Positions 8,446-14,888 of a DNA stretch of 64,000 bases are shown piece by piece. The notes beneath the pieces were generated by a model, which worked only from the letters and a program-made list of their open reading frames with translations, was not told the DNA's origin and did no database searches. Both the position numbers and the translations under genes were made by a program. This DNA comes from G963667675 sp965249215 (GTDB lineage Bacteria > Chloroflexota > Dehalococcoidia > Lucifugimonadales > UBA3495). The stretch lies in assembly GCA_965249215.1 (NCBI GenBank), contig CBDFLN010000001.1, forward strand, positions 558,001 to 622,000. Direction: 5' to 3'. Each line of letters starts with the position of its first letter. Position 1 is the first letter of the stretch.

Positions 8446-8592
8446 TGGACGTGACAGACCGGTTCGTCCTGGGTCTTGAAGACCGTCCCTCAGCAGGGTC
8501 GTCACGTCCTACCTGCTTGGAGCCCGAACAGTTGAGTGGGCCGTAAGAGCCCGGATTAGGCAAGGTTGGGCCAGAGTCAGGGGAAACATCTT
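8446..8592 (+). ncRNA. Predicted IS110 bridge RNA (target- and donor-binding loops)
   Basis: Two loops can be drawn. Target loop: stem GGACGTGAC (8447-8455) with GTCACGTCC (8501-8509), extended by GACC/GGTC. Inside it, 8461-8470 (GGTTCGTCCT) matches the left target and core, a small hairpin lies at 8472-8484, and 8486-8493 (TCCCTCAG) is the reverse complement of core plus right target. Donor loop: GCCC (8522-8525) with GGGC (8568-8571), enclosing ACAGTTGA (8528-8535), which copies the left donor end. It also holds a GGGC/GCCC hairpin (8538-8552) and GCAAG (8560-8564), able to pair with CTTGT of the right donor using one wobble. The order target loop then donor loop is that of IS621. The 3' end is uncertain. 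Structure and function are inferred; the base matches are seen directly. Confidence 0.85.
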
Positions 8593-8608
8593 TAAGGGAG
8601 GTAGATGA

Positions 8609-9559
8609 ATGAAGGAGAAGTTCCCGTTGTTTGTTGGCATCGATGTCTCTAAGGACTGCTTGGATGTGGCGGTACGGCCTACCGGTGAGGCATGGCAGGT
8701 CAGCCATGATTCCCGGGGGATCAACGACCTGGTGGAACGTCTGGGAGAGCTGGCGCCCCAACTGGTAGTGCTGGAAGCTACCGGTGGAATGGAAATGGCC
8801 CTGGCGGGAGAACTGGCTGCGTCCAAATTGGCCATAGCAGTAGTTAACCCCAGGCACGTGCGGGACTTCGCCCGTGCTGCGGGGAAACTGGCCAAAACCG
8901 ATGCGCTGGACGCCCAGGTGCTGGCCCACTTTGCCGAGGCGATGCGCCCGGCCTCCAGACCCCTGCCAGATGACGCCTCTCAAGAACTGAGGGCGCTGAT
9001 GGCCCGAAGACGCCAACTGGTGGAGATGATAACTGCGGAGAAAAACCGGCTTAGAACTGCCGCCCCGCGTATACACCCCAAGGTCCAGGAGCACATCCGT
9101 TGGTTGGAAGAGAGTTTGAAGGACCTGGACCGGGATATGGAAGACTTCATGCGCTCCTCTCCCATGTGGAGAGACAAAGACCAATTGCTCCGTAGCACTC
9201 CTGGCGTGGGGCCGGTTCTGTCCATGACCCTCTTGTCCGACCTGCCCGAACTGGGGGCGTTGAACCGTGGTGAGATCGCCGCACTGGTGGGTGTAGCGCC
9301 CTTCAACCGGGACAGCGGCGCGCTGAGGGGAAAACGCACGGTGTGGGGAGGGCGCAGGCAGGTGCGGGCAGCCCTGTACATGGCGGCTTTGGTGGCCACC
9401 AGATACAATCCAGTCCTGCGTGACTTCTACCAGCGTCTGTGTGAGGCCGGCAAACCCAAGAAAGTGGCCCTCACCGCCTGCATGCGCAAGCTGCTCACCA
9501 TACTCAACGTCATGGTCAAGCATAATCGCCATTGGAACCCTGCTACTCAGAACTCTTGA
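8609..9559 (+). CDS. IS110-family serine/DEDD recombinase (transposase)
   Basis: A 316-residue recombinase. The N-terminal RuvC-like domain carries the DEDD set: D12 (GIDVSK), E56 (LEATGG), D98 and D101 (KTDALDAQ). A coiled middle region follows, then the C-terminal Tnp domain with STPGVGPVLS (near 196) and the conserved serine S236 in NRDSGALRGKR. Known biology: IS110 recombinases use a bridge RNA to pair donor and target DNA and exchange strands at a dinucleotide core. The start ATG at 8609 has GGGAGG (8596-8601) 7 bases upstream. The TGA stop (9557-9559) lies inside the TTGACA box at the right end. All catalytic residues are present, so the element may be active. Confidence 0.93.
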   Translation: MKEKFPLFVGIDVSKDCLDVAVRPTGEAWQVSHDSRGINDLVERLGELAPQLVVLEATGGMEMALAGELAASKLAIAVVNPRHVRDFARAAGKLAKTDALDAQVLAHFAEAMRPASRPLPDDASQELRALMARRRQLVEMITAEKNRLRTAAPRIHPKVQEHIRWLEESLKDLDRDMEDFMRSSPMWRDKDQLLRSTPGVGPVLSMTLLSDLPELGALNRGEIAALVGVAPFNRDSGALRGKRTVWGGRRQVRAALYMAALVATRYNPVLRDFYQRLCEAGKPKKVALTACMRKLLTILNVMVKHNRHWNPATQNS

Positions 9560-9576
9560 CATTAAAGACAGTTGCT
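9556..9576 (+). promoter_or_regulatory. -35 half of the junction promoter and left donor end
   Basis: A perfect TTGACA (9556-9561) lies at the element's right end, overlapping the transposase stop codon. It is followed by the donor segment ACAGTTG (9568-9574) and the CT core. In a circular intermediate it would face TATCTT at the left end across a 17-bp spacer. Strong outward -35 boxes completed at the abutted ends are a known way for circle-forming insertion sequences to switch on expression. Confidence 0.65.
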
Positions 9577-9605
9577 GAGGGAAATCGAAGGGCGCACGGA
9601 CAGCC
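9577..9605 (+). repeat. Right half of the IS110 target palindrome
   Basis: GAGGGAAATCGAAGGG is followed by ACGGACAGCC (9596-9605), the partner of the left arm at 8416-8425. GAGGGA directly after the core is what the predicted right target guide (8486-8493) would pair with. Confidence 0.85.
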
Positions 9606-9664
9606 GGAAACCCACAAGGCTCTCCGAAACCGGGAACCCCCCCACCCCCGCCGCACCCAACCAT

Positions 9665-9692
9665 GTAGGGGCGAAAAATCTTTCGCCCCTAC
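9665..9692. repeat. GTAGGGGCGAAA hairpin repeat, copy 1
   Basis: A perfect 12-bp inverted repeat (9665-9676 and 9681-9692) around AATC. A second copy with the same left flank (CGCACCCAACCA) is at 11234-11255, on the other side of trpS. It is a dispersed intergenic repeat. The run of T is too short for a classical terminator, but a hairpin between transcription units could still act as one. Confidence 0.75.
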
Positions 9693-9748
9693 CGATGCAC
9701 CCAACCACGCCACCTGCCTATCCCCTACACCCCGCCCCCCAATCCTCC

Positions 9749-9770
9749 GTTCACCCTGAGCATGTCGAAG
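9749..9770. repeat. GTTCACCCTGAGCATGTCGAAGG repeat-core half
   Basis: A partial copy of the dispersed palindrome core: GTTCACCCTGAG followed by GTCGAAGGA. It lies in the 550-base gene-free stretch between the insertion sequence and trpS, which otherwise holds the hairpin at 9665 and the short tandem repeat at 9939. Confidence 0.55.
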
Positions 9771-9938
9771 GAATCTCAAATCCCACCGCAGTAACTCGTT
9801 CCGACGATCCACGAAAGGTAATATAATCAACCACCATAGACTCTTACACCAGACCCATCATCGTCGCGAATGAGACCAACACATGCATGCCACCTTAGGT
9901 AGACACCCAATGACCCACTATCCCTCCGTCATTCCAAC

Positions 9939-10018
9939 CCCCCTAGCTGTCTTTCCCGTCCCCCTACCCGTCATTCCCGCCCCCCTACCCGTCTTTCCCG
10001 CGCAGGCGGGAATCTCCC
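9939..10018. repeat. 21-bp tandem repeat, three copies, ending in a TTCCCGC/GCGGGAA hairpin
   Basis: Three 21-base units (9939-9959, 9960-9980, 9981-10001) share CCCCCTANCC/TGTC.TTCCCG. They run into TTCCCGC-GCAG-GCGGGAA. A weaker half unit precedes them at 9921. The array lies about 110 bases upstream of trpS. An open frame crosses it but has no coding features. Confidence 0.65.
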
Positions 10019-10130
10019 ACCCCCGCGCCGCCTCCCACACCACCATCCCCGGACCCCTGTATCACCGCCTACTGGAGCGGTCCGGCAAAGCCCCCAACCC
10101 AACCCGTATACTAGAGGCCAGAGACTGACC

Positions 10131-11156
10131 ATGCCTGCTACCAGCGAAACTCCCAACAAGCCCAAGGGCGTCATCTTCTCCGGCATGCGCCCCTCCGGAA
10201 GGCTCCACCTGGGCAACTACCTCGGCGCACTCCAGAATTGGGTCGCCCTCCAGCAGGAATACCGCTGCATCTACTGCGCCGTCGACATCCACGCCTTGAC
10301 CACCGTTGAGAATCCCGAGCAGACCGCCGAAATCCGGCCCAACATCCACGACATGGTGTTGGACTGGTTGGCCGCCGGTATCGACCCCCAACACTCCATC
10401 GTATTCGTCCAGTCCCAGGTCCCCGAGGTTATGACTCTCCATGCCCTCCTCAGCATGGTGACTCCCCTGGGATGGCTCCTCCGGGTCCCCACCTTTAAGG
10501 AGAAAGTCCGGCAGATGGACCAGAACGAGGAGAGCGTCAACTACGGCCTCGTAGGCTATCCGGTGCTCCAGACCGCCGACATCATCCTGTACAAGGCCGA
10601 CACCGTGCCGGTGGGCCAGGACCAGGTCCCCCACCTCGAGTTGGCCCGGGAGATCGTCCGCCGCTTCAATAACCGCTTCGGCGACACCTTCCCCGAGCCC
10701 CAGGCCAAGCTCACCGAAGACCCCCTGATCCTCGGCCTCGACGGCCGGCAGAAGATGAGCAAGTCTCTGGACAACCACCTTGAGTTGGCCGCCACCCCGG
10801 AAGAGACGGCCCGGCAGCTGTCCACCGCCTTCACCGACCCCCAGCGGGTGCGCCGCGACATGCCCGGCCGCCCCGAAGTTTGCAACGTTTACTCCCTGCA
10901 CAACACCTTCAGCCCTGCCGAAGAAGTAGACGCCGTGCGCCGGGAGTGCACCACCGCCAAAAGGGGATGCGTCGACTGCAAACGCCACTTGGCCGCCAGC
11001 ATCAACGACTACATGGCCCCCTTCAGGGAACGCCGCAGGGAGTTTGAAGCCCGGCCCGATTTCGTTCAAGACGTGTTGGAAGACGGCGCCACGAAAGCCG
11101 GGGCCATCGCCCGCGCCACCCTGGAAGAGGTCTACCAAAAAATGGGCCTGTCCTGA
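10131..11156 (+). CDS. trpS: Tryptophanyl-tRNA synthetase
   Basis: A 341-residue class I synthetase that charges tRNA-Trp with tryptophan in the cytoplasm. It has the HIGH-type motif HLGN at 26-29 (SGRLHLGNYLG), KMSKS at 208-212 (RQKMSKSLDN), and the DIHALT and LGYPVLQTADI-type active-site stretches. Length is normal for the bacterial enzyme. The ATG at 10131 begins MPATSETPNK before the conserved GVIFSGMRPSG. It stands alone between two repeat blocks, so it is probably monocistronic. Confidence 0.95.
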   Translation: MPATSETPNKPKGVIFSGMRPSGRLHLGNYLGALQNWVALQQEYRCIYCAVDIHALTTVENPEQTAEIRPNIHDMVLDWLAAGIDPQHSIVFVQSQVPEVMTLHALLSMVTPLGWLLRVPTFKEKVRQMDQNEESVNYGLVGYPVLQTADIILYKADTVPVGQDQVPHLELAREIVRRFNNRFGDTFPEPQAKLTEDPLILGLDGRQKMSKSLDNHLELAATPEETARQLSTAFTDPQRVRRDMPGRPEVCNVYSLHNTFSPAEEVDAVRRECTTAKRGCVDCKRHLAASINDYMAPFRERRREFEARPDFVQDVLEDGATKAGAIARATLEEVYQKMGLS

Positions 11157-11233
11157 CCTCCCCCCTGCCCCAGCGGCCCTAGTCTACTCCACCCTACCCC
11201 GTCACTGTCCCCCCCCCCGCACCCAACCACGTA

Positions 11234-11255
11234 GGGGCGAAAAATCTTTCGCCCC
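11234..11255. repeat. GGGGCGAAA hairpin repeat, copy 2
   Basis: GGGGCGAAA (11234-11242), AATC, TTTCGCCCC (11247-11255), with the same left flank as the copy at 9665. It lies about 80 bases after the trpS stop. Confidence 0.7.
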
Positions 11256-11297
11256 CGCACCCCCACTCCCCCAACCCCACCCCCGCGCACGAACACC

Positions 11298-11540
11298 ATT
11301 ACATATCCTGGGCCCCGGCTCTCCGTTGCCTAACCTGGGCCCCGGCTCTCCGTTGCCTAACCTGGGCCCCGGCTCTCCGTTGCCTAACCTGGGCCCCGGC
11401 TCTCCGTTGCCTAACCTGGGCCCCGGCTCTCCGTTGCCTAACCGGGGCCCCGGTTCTCCGTTGCCTAACCTGGGCCCCGGTTCCCCGTTGCCTAACCTGG
11501 GCCCCGGCTCTCCATTACACATCCTGGGCCTGGGCTCTCC
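11298..11540 (+). repeat. 27-bp tandem repeat array, nine units
   Basis: Nine consecutive 27-base units share the core CCTGGGCCCCGGCTCTCC. The inner seven begin GTTGCCTAA; the first and last begin ATTACA. Inner units differ at only a few positions, for example 11433-11459. The array is followed at once by GTTCGCCCTGAGGGAAATCG, an intact copy of the IS110 target. One inner-type unit also lies just upstream of the insertion sequence (near 8396). Both strands are open across it because 27 is a multiple of three, but the peptide would be a simple nonapeptide repeat, so I do not call a gene. Confidence 0.9.
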
Positions 11541-11566
11541 GTTCGCCCTGAGGGAAATCGAAGGGC
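11541..11566. repeat. Intact GTTCGCCCTGAGGGAAATCG repeat core (unoccupied IS110 target type)
   Basis: An uninterrupted copy of the sequence that flanks the insertion element, with core CT at 11548-11549. It differs from the occupied site only at one left-half base (C for T), a change the bridge RNA guide could tolerate as a U-G wobble. Confidence 0.75.
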
Positions 11567-11700
11567 CCCCTGCCAAAGACCAACTACTGACACTTGCCCC
11601 TTGCCCAGCCCCACAGCCTACCCATATCATTAATGCAGGTCAGGTCCCTGCCATATCGGCGGCCCCAATCAAGACCAGCCACTGAGGCCCGCGAGATACC

Positions 11701-12186
11701 GTGTCCCAAAATCGCTCCAGCCCCGAATCCCCTAACCCTTCCTCGCCTGCTGCCGGCGCCCCGAAATGGGACGAAACGGTACAGAATGGTACAGAAATCG
11801 AAAAATCCGGCCTCTCCTCCCGCCAGCAGGAAGCTCTGCCCATCATCGCCGCTGCTCCCACCCTGGCTGAGGCCGCACGCTCCGCCGGCATAGGCCACAC
11901 TACCTTATACCGTTGGCTCGAAGACGATAGCTTCCGCTATGAGTTGACCCGCCTCCGCGAGGACACCGCCGACCTCGCCCGCCAAGAGCTCCAGGGACTA
12001 ATGCTCCGCAGCGTCTCCGTCCTTGCCGAAGCCCTCGAAGACCCAGACAAGGACTTCCGCCTGCGCGCCGCCCGTTATGCCCTGACCTTTGCTGGCAGGA
12101 TCGCCGAAACCCAGGGCCTCCTCAAAAAGATTGACTCCCTTGAGCAGTCTTTGCCCCTGTGGGGCGCCCACCATCAGATGAAATGA
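11701..12186 (+). CDS. Helix-turn-helix protein, terminase small-subunit-like
   Basis: A 161-residue protein with a GTG start. After a low-complexity N-terminus it has LSSRQQEALPIIAAAPTLA and a helix-turn-helix (AARSAGIGHTTLYRWLEDDS) of the type found in phage terminase small subunits and phBC6A51-like proteins. A helical C-terminus follows (ALEDPDKDFRLRAARYALTF). It probably binds DNA. No large terminase or other phage gene is nearby, so it is more likely a domesticated or repeat-family gene than part of a prophage. The segment encoding KWDETVQNGTEIEK resembles minus-strand DNA near 41570-41620, possibly a decayed relative. Confidence 0.65.
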   Translation: MSQNRSSPESPNPSSPAAGAPKWDETVQNGTEIEKSGLSSRQQEALPIIAAAPTLAEAARSAGIGHTTLYRWLEDDSFRYELTRLREDTADLARQELQGLMLRSVSVLAEALEDPDKDFRLRAARYALTFAGRIAETQGLLKKIDSLEQSLPLWGAHHQMK

Positions 12187-12211
12187 GCCTATCCCGCGCT
12201 GTCTGCCCGAT

Positions 12212-12529
12212 GTGACGGCCTTGCGTGCCCGTGTCGATGCCCTATGCCGTAAGATGGCCCTTGAATATGCTGTCGTCCGCATTTGGCGCTTGGCCGACGA
12301 CTTCTCCCTCGAATGGGCCGCCGCCCTCGCCGACCGTCGCCCCCCGCCGGATAACCGCGCCTTTGTCCAACGGATCGTCTCCGCCGGGTACCAACTCCCC
12401 ACCTTCGGGGAGCTCCATCGCTACTTGAACGAGTGCCGCGATCAGGGAACCCCTCCCGACCCCCAAAAGCTCCTCCGTACCCTTCTCCCCTGGTCCCATC
12501 GCTATGCCTATCCCACCCCCTGCTCCTAG
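12212..12529 (+). CDS. Hypothetical protein downstream of the HTH gene
   Basis: A possible 105-residue protein (GTG start), 25 bases after the HTH gene. It has a helical N-terminal half (RARVDALCRKMALEYAVVRIW) and GYQLPTFGELHRYLNECR. No family is recognised. The close spacing and shared strand suggest a two-gene cassette. The start is uncertain, as no clear ribosome-binding site precedes it. Confidence 0.5.
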   Translation: MTALRARVDALCRKMALEYAVVRIWRLADDFSLEWAAALADRRPPPDNRAFVQRIVSAGYQLPTFGELHRYLNECRDQGTPPDPQKLLRTLLPWSHRYAYPTPCS

Positions 12530-12611
12530 CCCCAAGCCTCTCCTCCATGATGTATGATAAGCTGGCGTCGCCAGTCCTGGCTCCTGCCAATAACATCAAG
12601 CCAAGGCCTTA

Positions 12612-13448
12612 ATGACAGAGACCCCAGGCGCCCCTCTCCCCCGGACCGCCGCCGGCCGCAGCGCTATGGACGTTGCGCTGGAAGCGGCCCGCGTCGCCGG
12701 CGACGTCATCCGCGCCGGATGGGACTCCCAACGGCAAATCACCTTCAAAGGACGGAAGGACATAGTCACCGACGTCGACGTCGCCGCCGAGAATGCCGTG
12801 CTGGAGATTCTCTCCAATGCCTTTCCCGCCTTCGGTATCCTGGCCGAAGAGTCCCAGCCCGTCCCCCCGTCTGTCGAATCTTCATCCCCCTACACCTGGG
12901 TCGTCGACCCCCTCGACGGCACCCGCAACTACGCCCAGGGCATCCCACATTTCTCCACCGTAGTAGCCTTGATGCACGGGGAAGCGCCGGTCCTTGGCGT
13001 CACCTACGACCCGGTCCGGGAAGAGCTTTTCACCGCCCAAATTGGCTGCGGCGCTTTCCTCAATGGACAGCCCATCGCGGTTTCCCAGCGAGGGGAACTG
13101 TCCCAGTCCCTGTTGGGCTGCGACCTGGGCTACGTCGAAGAAAGGGCGGGCCAGGCCATCGACCTGGTCCGGTCACTCTGGCCGGGAATGCTGACCTTGC
13201 GGCTAATGGGGTCGGCCGCATTGGGCGTGGCCTACGCCGCCGCCGGACGGCTCGACTTGTACTTCCACCACTCCCTGGCGCCCTGGGACATCGCCGCCGG
13301 CTTGCTGCTGGTCCGGGAAGCCGGCGGGGCCATAGTCGATAAGCAGGGGCACCCTGCCGGTCTCCACACCCCCAGCGTCATAGCCGCCAACCCTGGGCTG
13401 GTCGACGAATTCCTTAAAGCCACCGAAGACCTGCCCTGGCGCAACTAA
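12612..13448 (+). CDS. Inositol monophosphatase family protein
   Basis: A 278-residue Mg-dependent, Li-sensitive-type phosphatase of the IMPase/SuhB/CysQ superfamily. Metal-site motifs are ILAEES (E79-S81), VVDPLDGT (D99-T104) and APWDIAAG (D226). Known members hydrolyse myo-inositol phosphates, histidinol phosphate or 3'-phosphoadenosine phosphates. The sequence alone does not separate these, and no his or cys genes are adjacent. Length matches the family. The preceding hypothetical gene ends about 80 bases upstream. Confidence 0.87.
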   Translation: MTETPGAPLPRTAAGRSAMDVALEAARVAGDVIRAGWDSQRQITFKGRKDIVTDVDVAAENAVLEILSNAFPAFGILAEESQPVPPSVESSSPYTWVVDPLDGTRNYAQGIPHFSTVVALMHGEAPVLGVTYDPVREELFTAQIGCGAFLNGQPIAVSQRGELSQSLLGCDLGYVEERAGQAIDLVRSLWPGMLTLRLMGSAALGVAYAAAGRLDLYFHHSLAPWDIAAGLLLVREAGGAIVDKQGHPAGLHTPSVIAANPGLVDEFLKATEDLPWRN

Positions 13449-13479
13449 GATTCGGAACCAACGGTGAGGGTGGACCCCT

Positions 13480-13499
13480 CCTCTCCCTGGAGGGAGAGG
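13480..13499. repeat. CCTCTCCCT/AGGGAGAGG palindrome
   Basis: Perfect 9-bp arms around GG, directly before the DUF559 gene. It is related to the hairpin at 6116-6136. The open frame of the DUF559 gene extends upstream through it, which is why a more upstream start (GTG at 13464) is formally possible. Confidence 0.7.
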
Positions 13500-13511
13500 A
13501 TTGAGGTGAGG

Positions 13512-13862
13512 GTGAACAGTATCACGCCAAAAGCCCGGGGGCTGCGAAAACAATCGACTGACTCAGAAAGGACTTTGTGGAGACTCCTTCGCAATCGCGA
13601 ACTCAACGGCTACAAGTTCCGCAGACAGACTCCCATAGGCCCATACATTGTTGACTTTGTTTGCTTTGAGCAAAAGCTGGTCGTTGAAATAGATGGGGGA
13701 CATCATGAAGCCAGGTCAAACTACGACCATGAACGCACCGGATGCCTGGAATTAAGAGGATTTCGAGTGCTAAGGTTCTGGAACAATCAGGTCTCGCAGA
13801 AAAGAGGCTCTGTCTCGGAAGCTATTCTTGTTGCTTTGCAAGCGGAGTCAACCTCAACCTAA
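13512..13862 (+). CDS. DUF559 domain protein (Vsr-like endonuclease fold)
   Basis: A protein of about 116 residues with the DUF559 signature: TLWRLLRNRELNGYKFRRQ, then IVDFVCFEQKLVVEIDGGHH, then LRGFRVLRFWN. The D..E.DG pattern matches the metal site of very-short-patch-repair-like nucleases. Such proteins are often carried on mobile or repeat-associated DNA, and here the gene abuts an intergenic palindrome. The GTG at 13512 gives MNSITPKARGLRKQ, the usual family start. The 13464 GTG would add a peptide encoded by the repeat. No methylase or partner is nearby. Confidence 0.8.
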   Translation: MNSITPKARGLRKQSTDSERTLWRLLRNRELNGYKFRRQTPIGPYIVDFVCFEQKLVVEIDGGHHEARSNYDHERTGCLELRGFRVLRFWNNQVSQKRGSVSEAILVALQAESTST

Positions 13863-13913
13863 CTCTCAGCACCGGATAACACATCTTAGAAATACCACTA
13901 AAGGAGACACAAC

Positions 13914-14858
13914 ATGGACATCGGATTCATCGGCGTAGGCAATATGGGGGCCGGAATGGCCAACAACCTGCTCAAGGCTGGACACACTCTTACCATCCAC
14001 GAACTAGTCCGCGAGAGGGCCACTCCCCTCTTGGAGCAGGGCGCTAAGTGGGCTGATTCACCTCGGGAGGTTGCCGAGGCCAGCGAAATCACCTTCACCT
14101 CTCTGCCTGGGCCGGTCGAGATGGAAGCCGTCGCCCTGGGTGAAGGAGGCGTGCTGGAAGGCTCCCGCCCCGGCACGGTCTACATAGACCTCACCAGCAA
14201 CTCGGTGAGTCTGGTAAGGCGGGTATGTGACGTCTTCAAAGCCCATGGCGTCGACATGCTGGACGCTCCGGTCAGTGGTGGGGTAGCGGGCGCCCGCAGC
14301 GGCAGGCTGGCCATCATGGTCGGTGGCGACGAAGCCGCTTACCAGCGGGTCAAGCCGGTTCTGGACGACTTCGGCGATAACGTCGTCTATTGCGGCGGCA
14401 TCGGCTCCGGCTCGGTCTGCAAGCTGATGCACAACTGCATCGTCGCGGTCACCAGCCAGGCCATCTCCGAATGCTTCACCCTTGGCGCCAAGGCCGGAGT
14501 CGACATCAAGCCCCTTTGGGAGACCGTGCGCCGGGGCGCCTTTGGTCGGGGAGCCGCCGGGATTCACCAGTTGCCCAATACCTGGTTCAGCGGCAAGTTC
14601 GACCCGGATTGGGAACGGGGCTTCTTCTCCATCAGGCTCATCCGCAAAGACGTGGGCCTGGCTACGGAACTGGGCCGCGAATACGACGTCCCTATGCCCC
14701 TGGCCAACTTGACCGAGCAGACCTTGGTCGAAGGCCTGACCCGGGGCTGGGGCGACGATCCTACCGGCAAGATGCGCCTGGTCCAAGAGGAGCGGGCCGG
14801 CGTCCAGCTCAGGGCCGACTTCCCAGCAGGGAACACCCGCCTGGAAATCATAGACTAG
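13914..14858 (+). CDS. NAD(P)-dependent oxidoreductase, 3-hydroxyisobutyrate dehydrogenase family
   Basis: A 314-residue beta-hydroxyacid dehydrogenase. It has the Rossmann motif IGVGNMG (6-12), substrate-binding DAPVSGGVAGARSGRL (117-132) and the catalytic lysine K170 in GSGSVCKLMHN. Family members oxidise 3-hydroxyisobutyrate, tartronate semialdehyde or similar 3-hydroxyacids. The substrate here is not shown by context. The start at 13914 is well supported by AAAGGAGA 7 bases upstream. The following PlsY-like gene begins 30 bases after the stop. Confidence 0.88.
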   Translation: MDIGFIGVGNMGAGMANNLLKAGHTLTIHELVRERATPLLEQGAKWADSPREVAEASEITFTSLPGPVEMEAVALGEGGVLEGSRPGTVYIDLTSNSVSLVRRVCDVFKAHGVDMLDAPVSGGVAGARSGRLAIMVGGDEAAYQRVKPVLDDFGDNVVYCGGIGSGSVCKLMHNCIVAVTSQAISECFTLGAKAGVDIKPLWETVRRGAFGRGAAGIHQLPNTWFSGKFDPDWERGFFSIRLIRKDVGLATELGREYDVPMPLANLTEQTLVEGLTRGWGDDPTGKMRLVQEERAGVQLRADFPAGNTRLEIID

Positions 14859-14888
14859 ACATCGAAGACTAATTTAGACCTCCCAATA

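Larger units (their letters stand above)
8431..9576 (+). mobile_element. IS110-family insertion sequence with CT core at both ends
   Basis: The element is about 1144 bp plus a 2-bp core. The left end is core CT (8431-8432) followed by TGTATC; the right end is ACAGTTG followed by core CT (9575-9576). Removing it rebuilds an intact copy of the host repeat, which fixes both ends. There are no terminal inverted repeats and no target duplication beyond the core, as known for IS110 elements that insert by way of a circular intermediate. The non-coding DNA is almost all 5' of the transposase, which is the IS110 rather than the IS1111 arrangement. The donor ends resemble those I recall for IS621 (ACAGTAT-CT-TGTAT), a comparison from memory. 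Confidence 0.9.

Noticed and set aside
11298..11540. CRISPR array
   Set aside because: The 27-base units are head-to-tail with no spacers between them and no cas genes nearby. It is a simple tandem repeat.
11044..11685. Long open frame over the tandem array (repetitive NLGPGSPLP peptide)
   Set aside because: The frame stays open only because the repeat unit is a multiple of three. It starts inside trpS and has no ribosome-binding site or domain.
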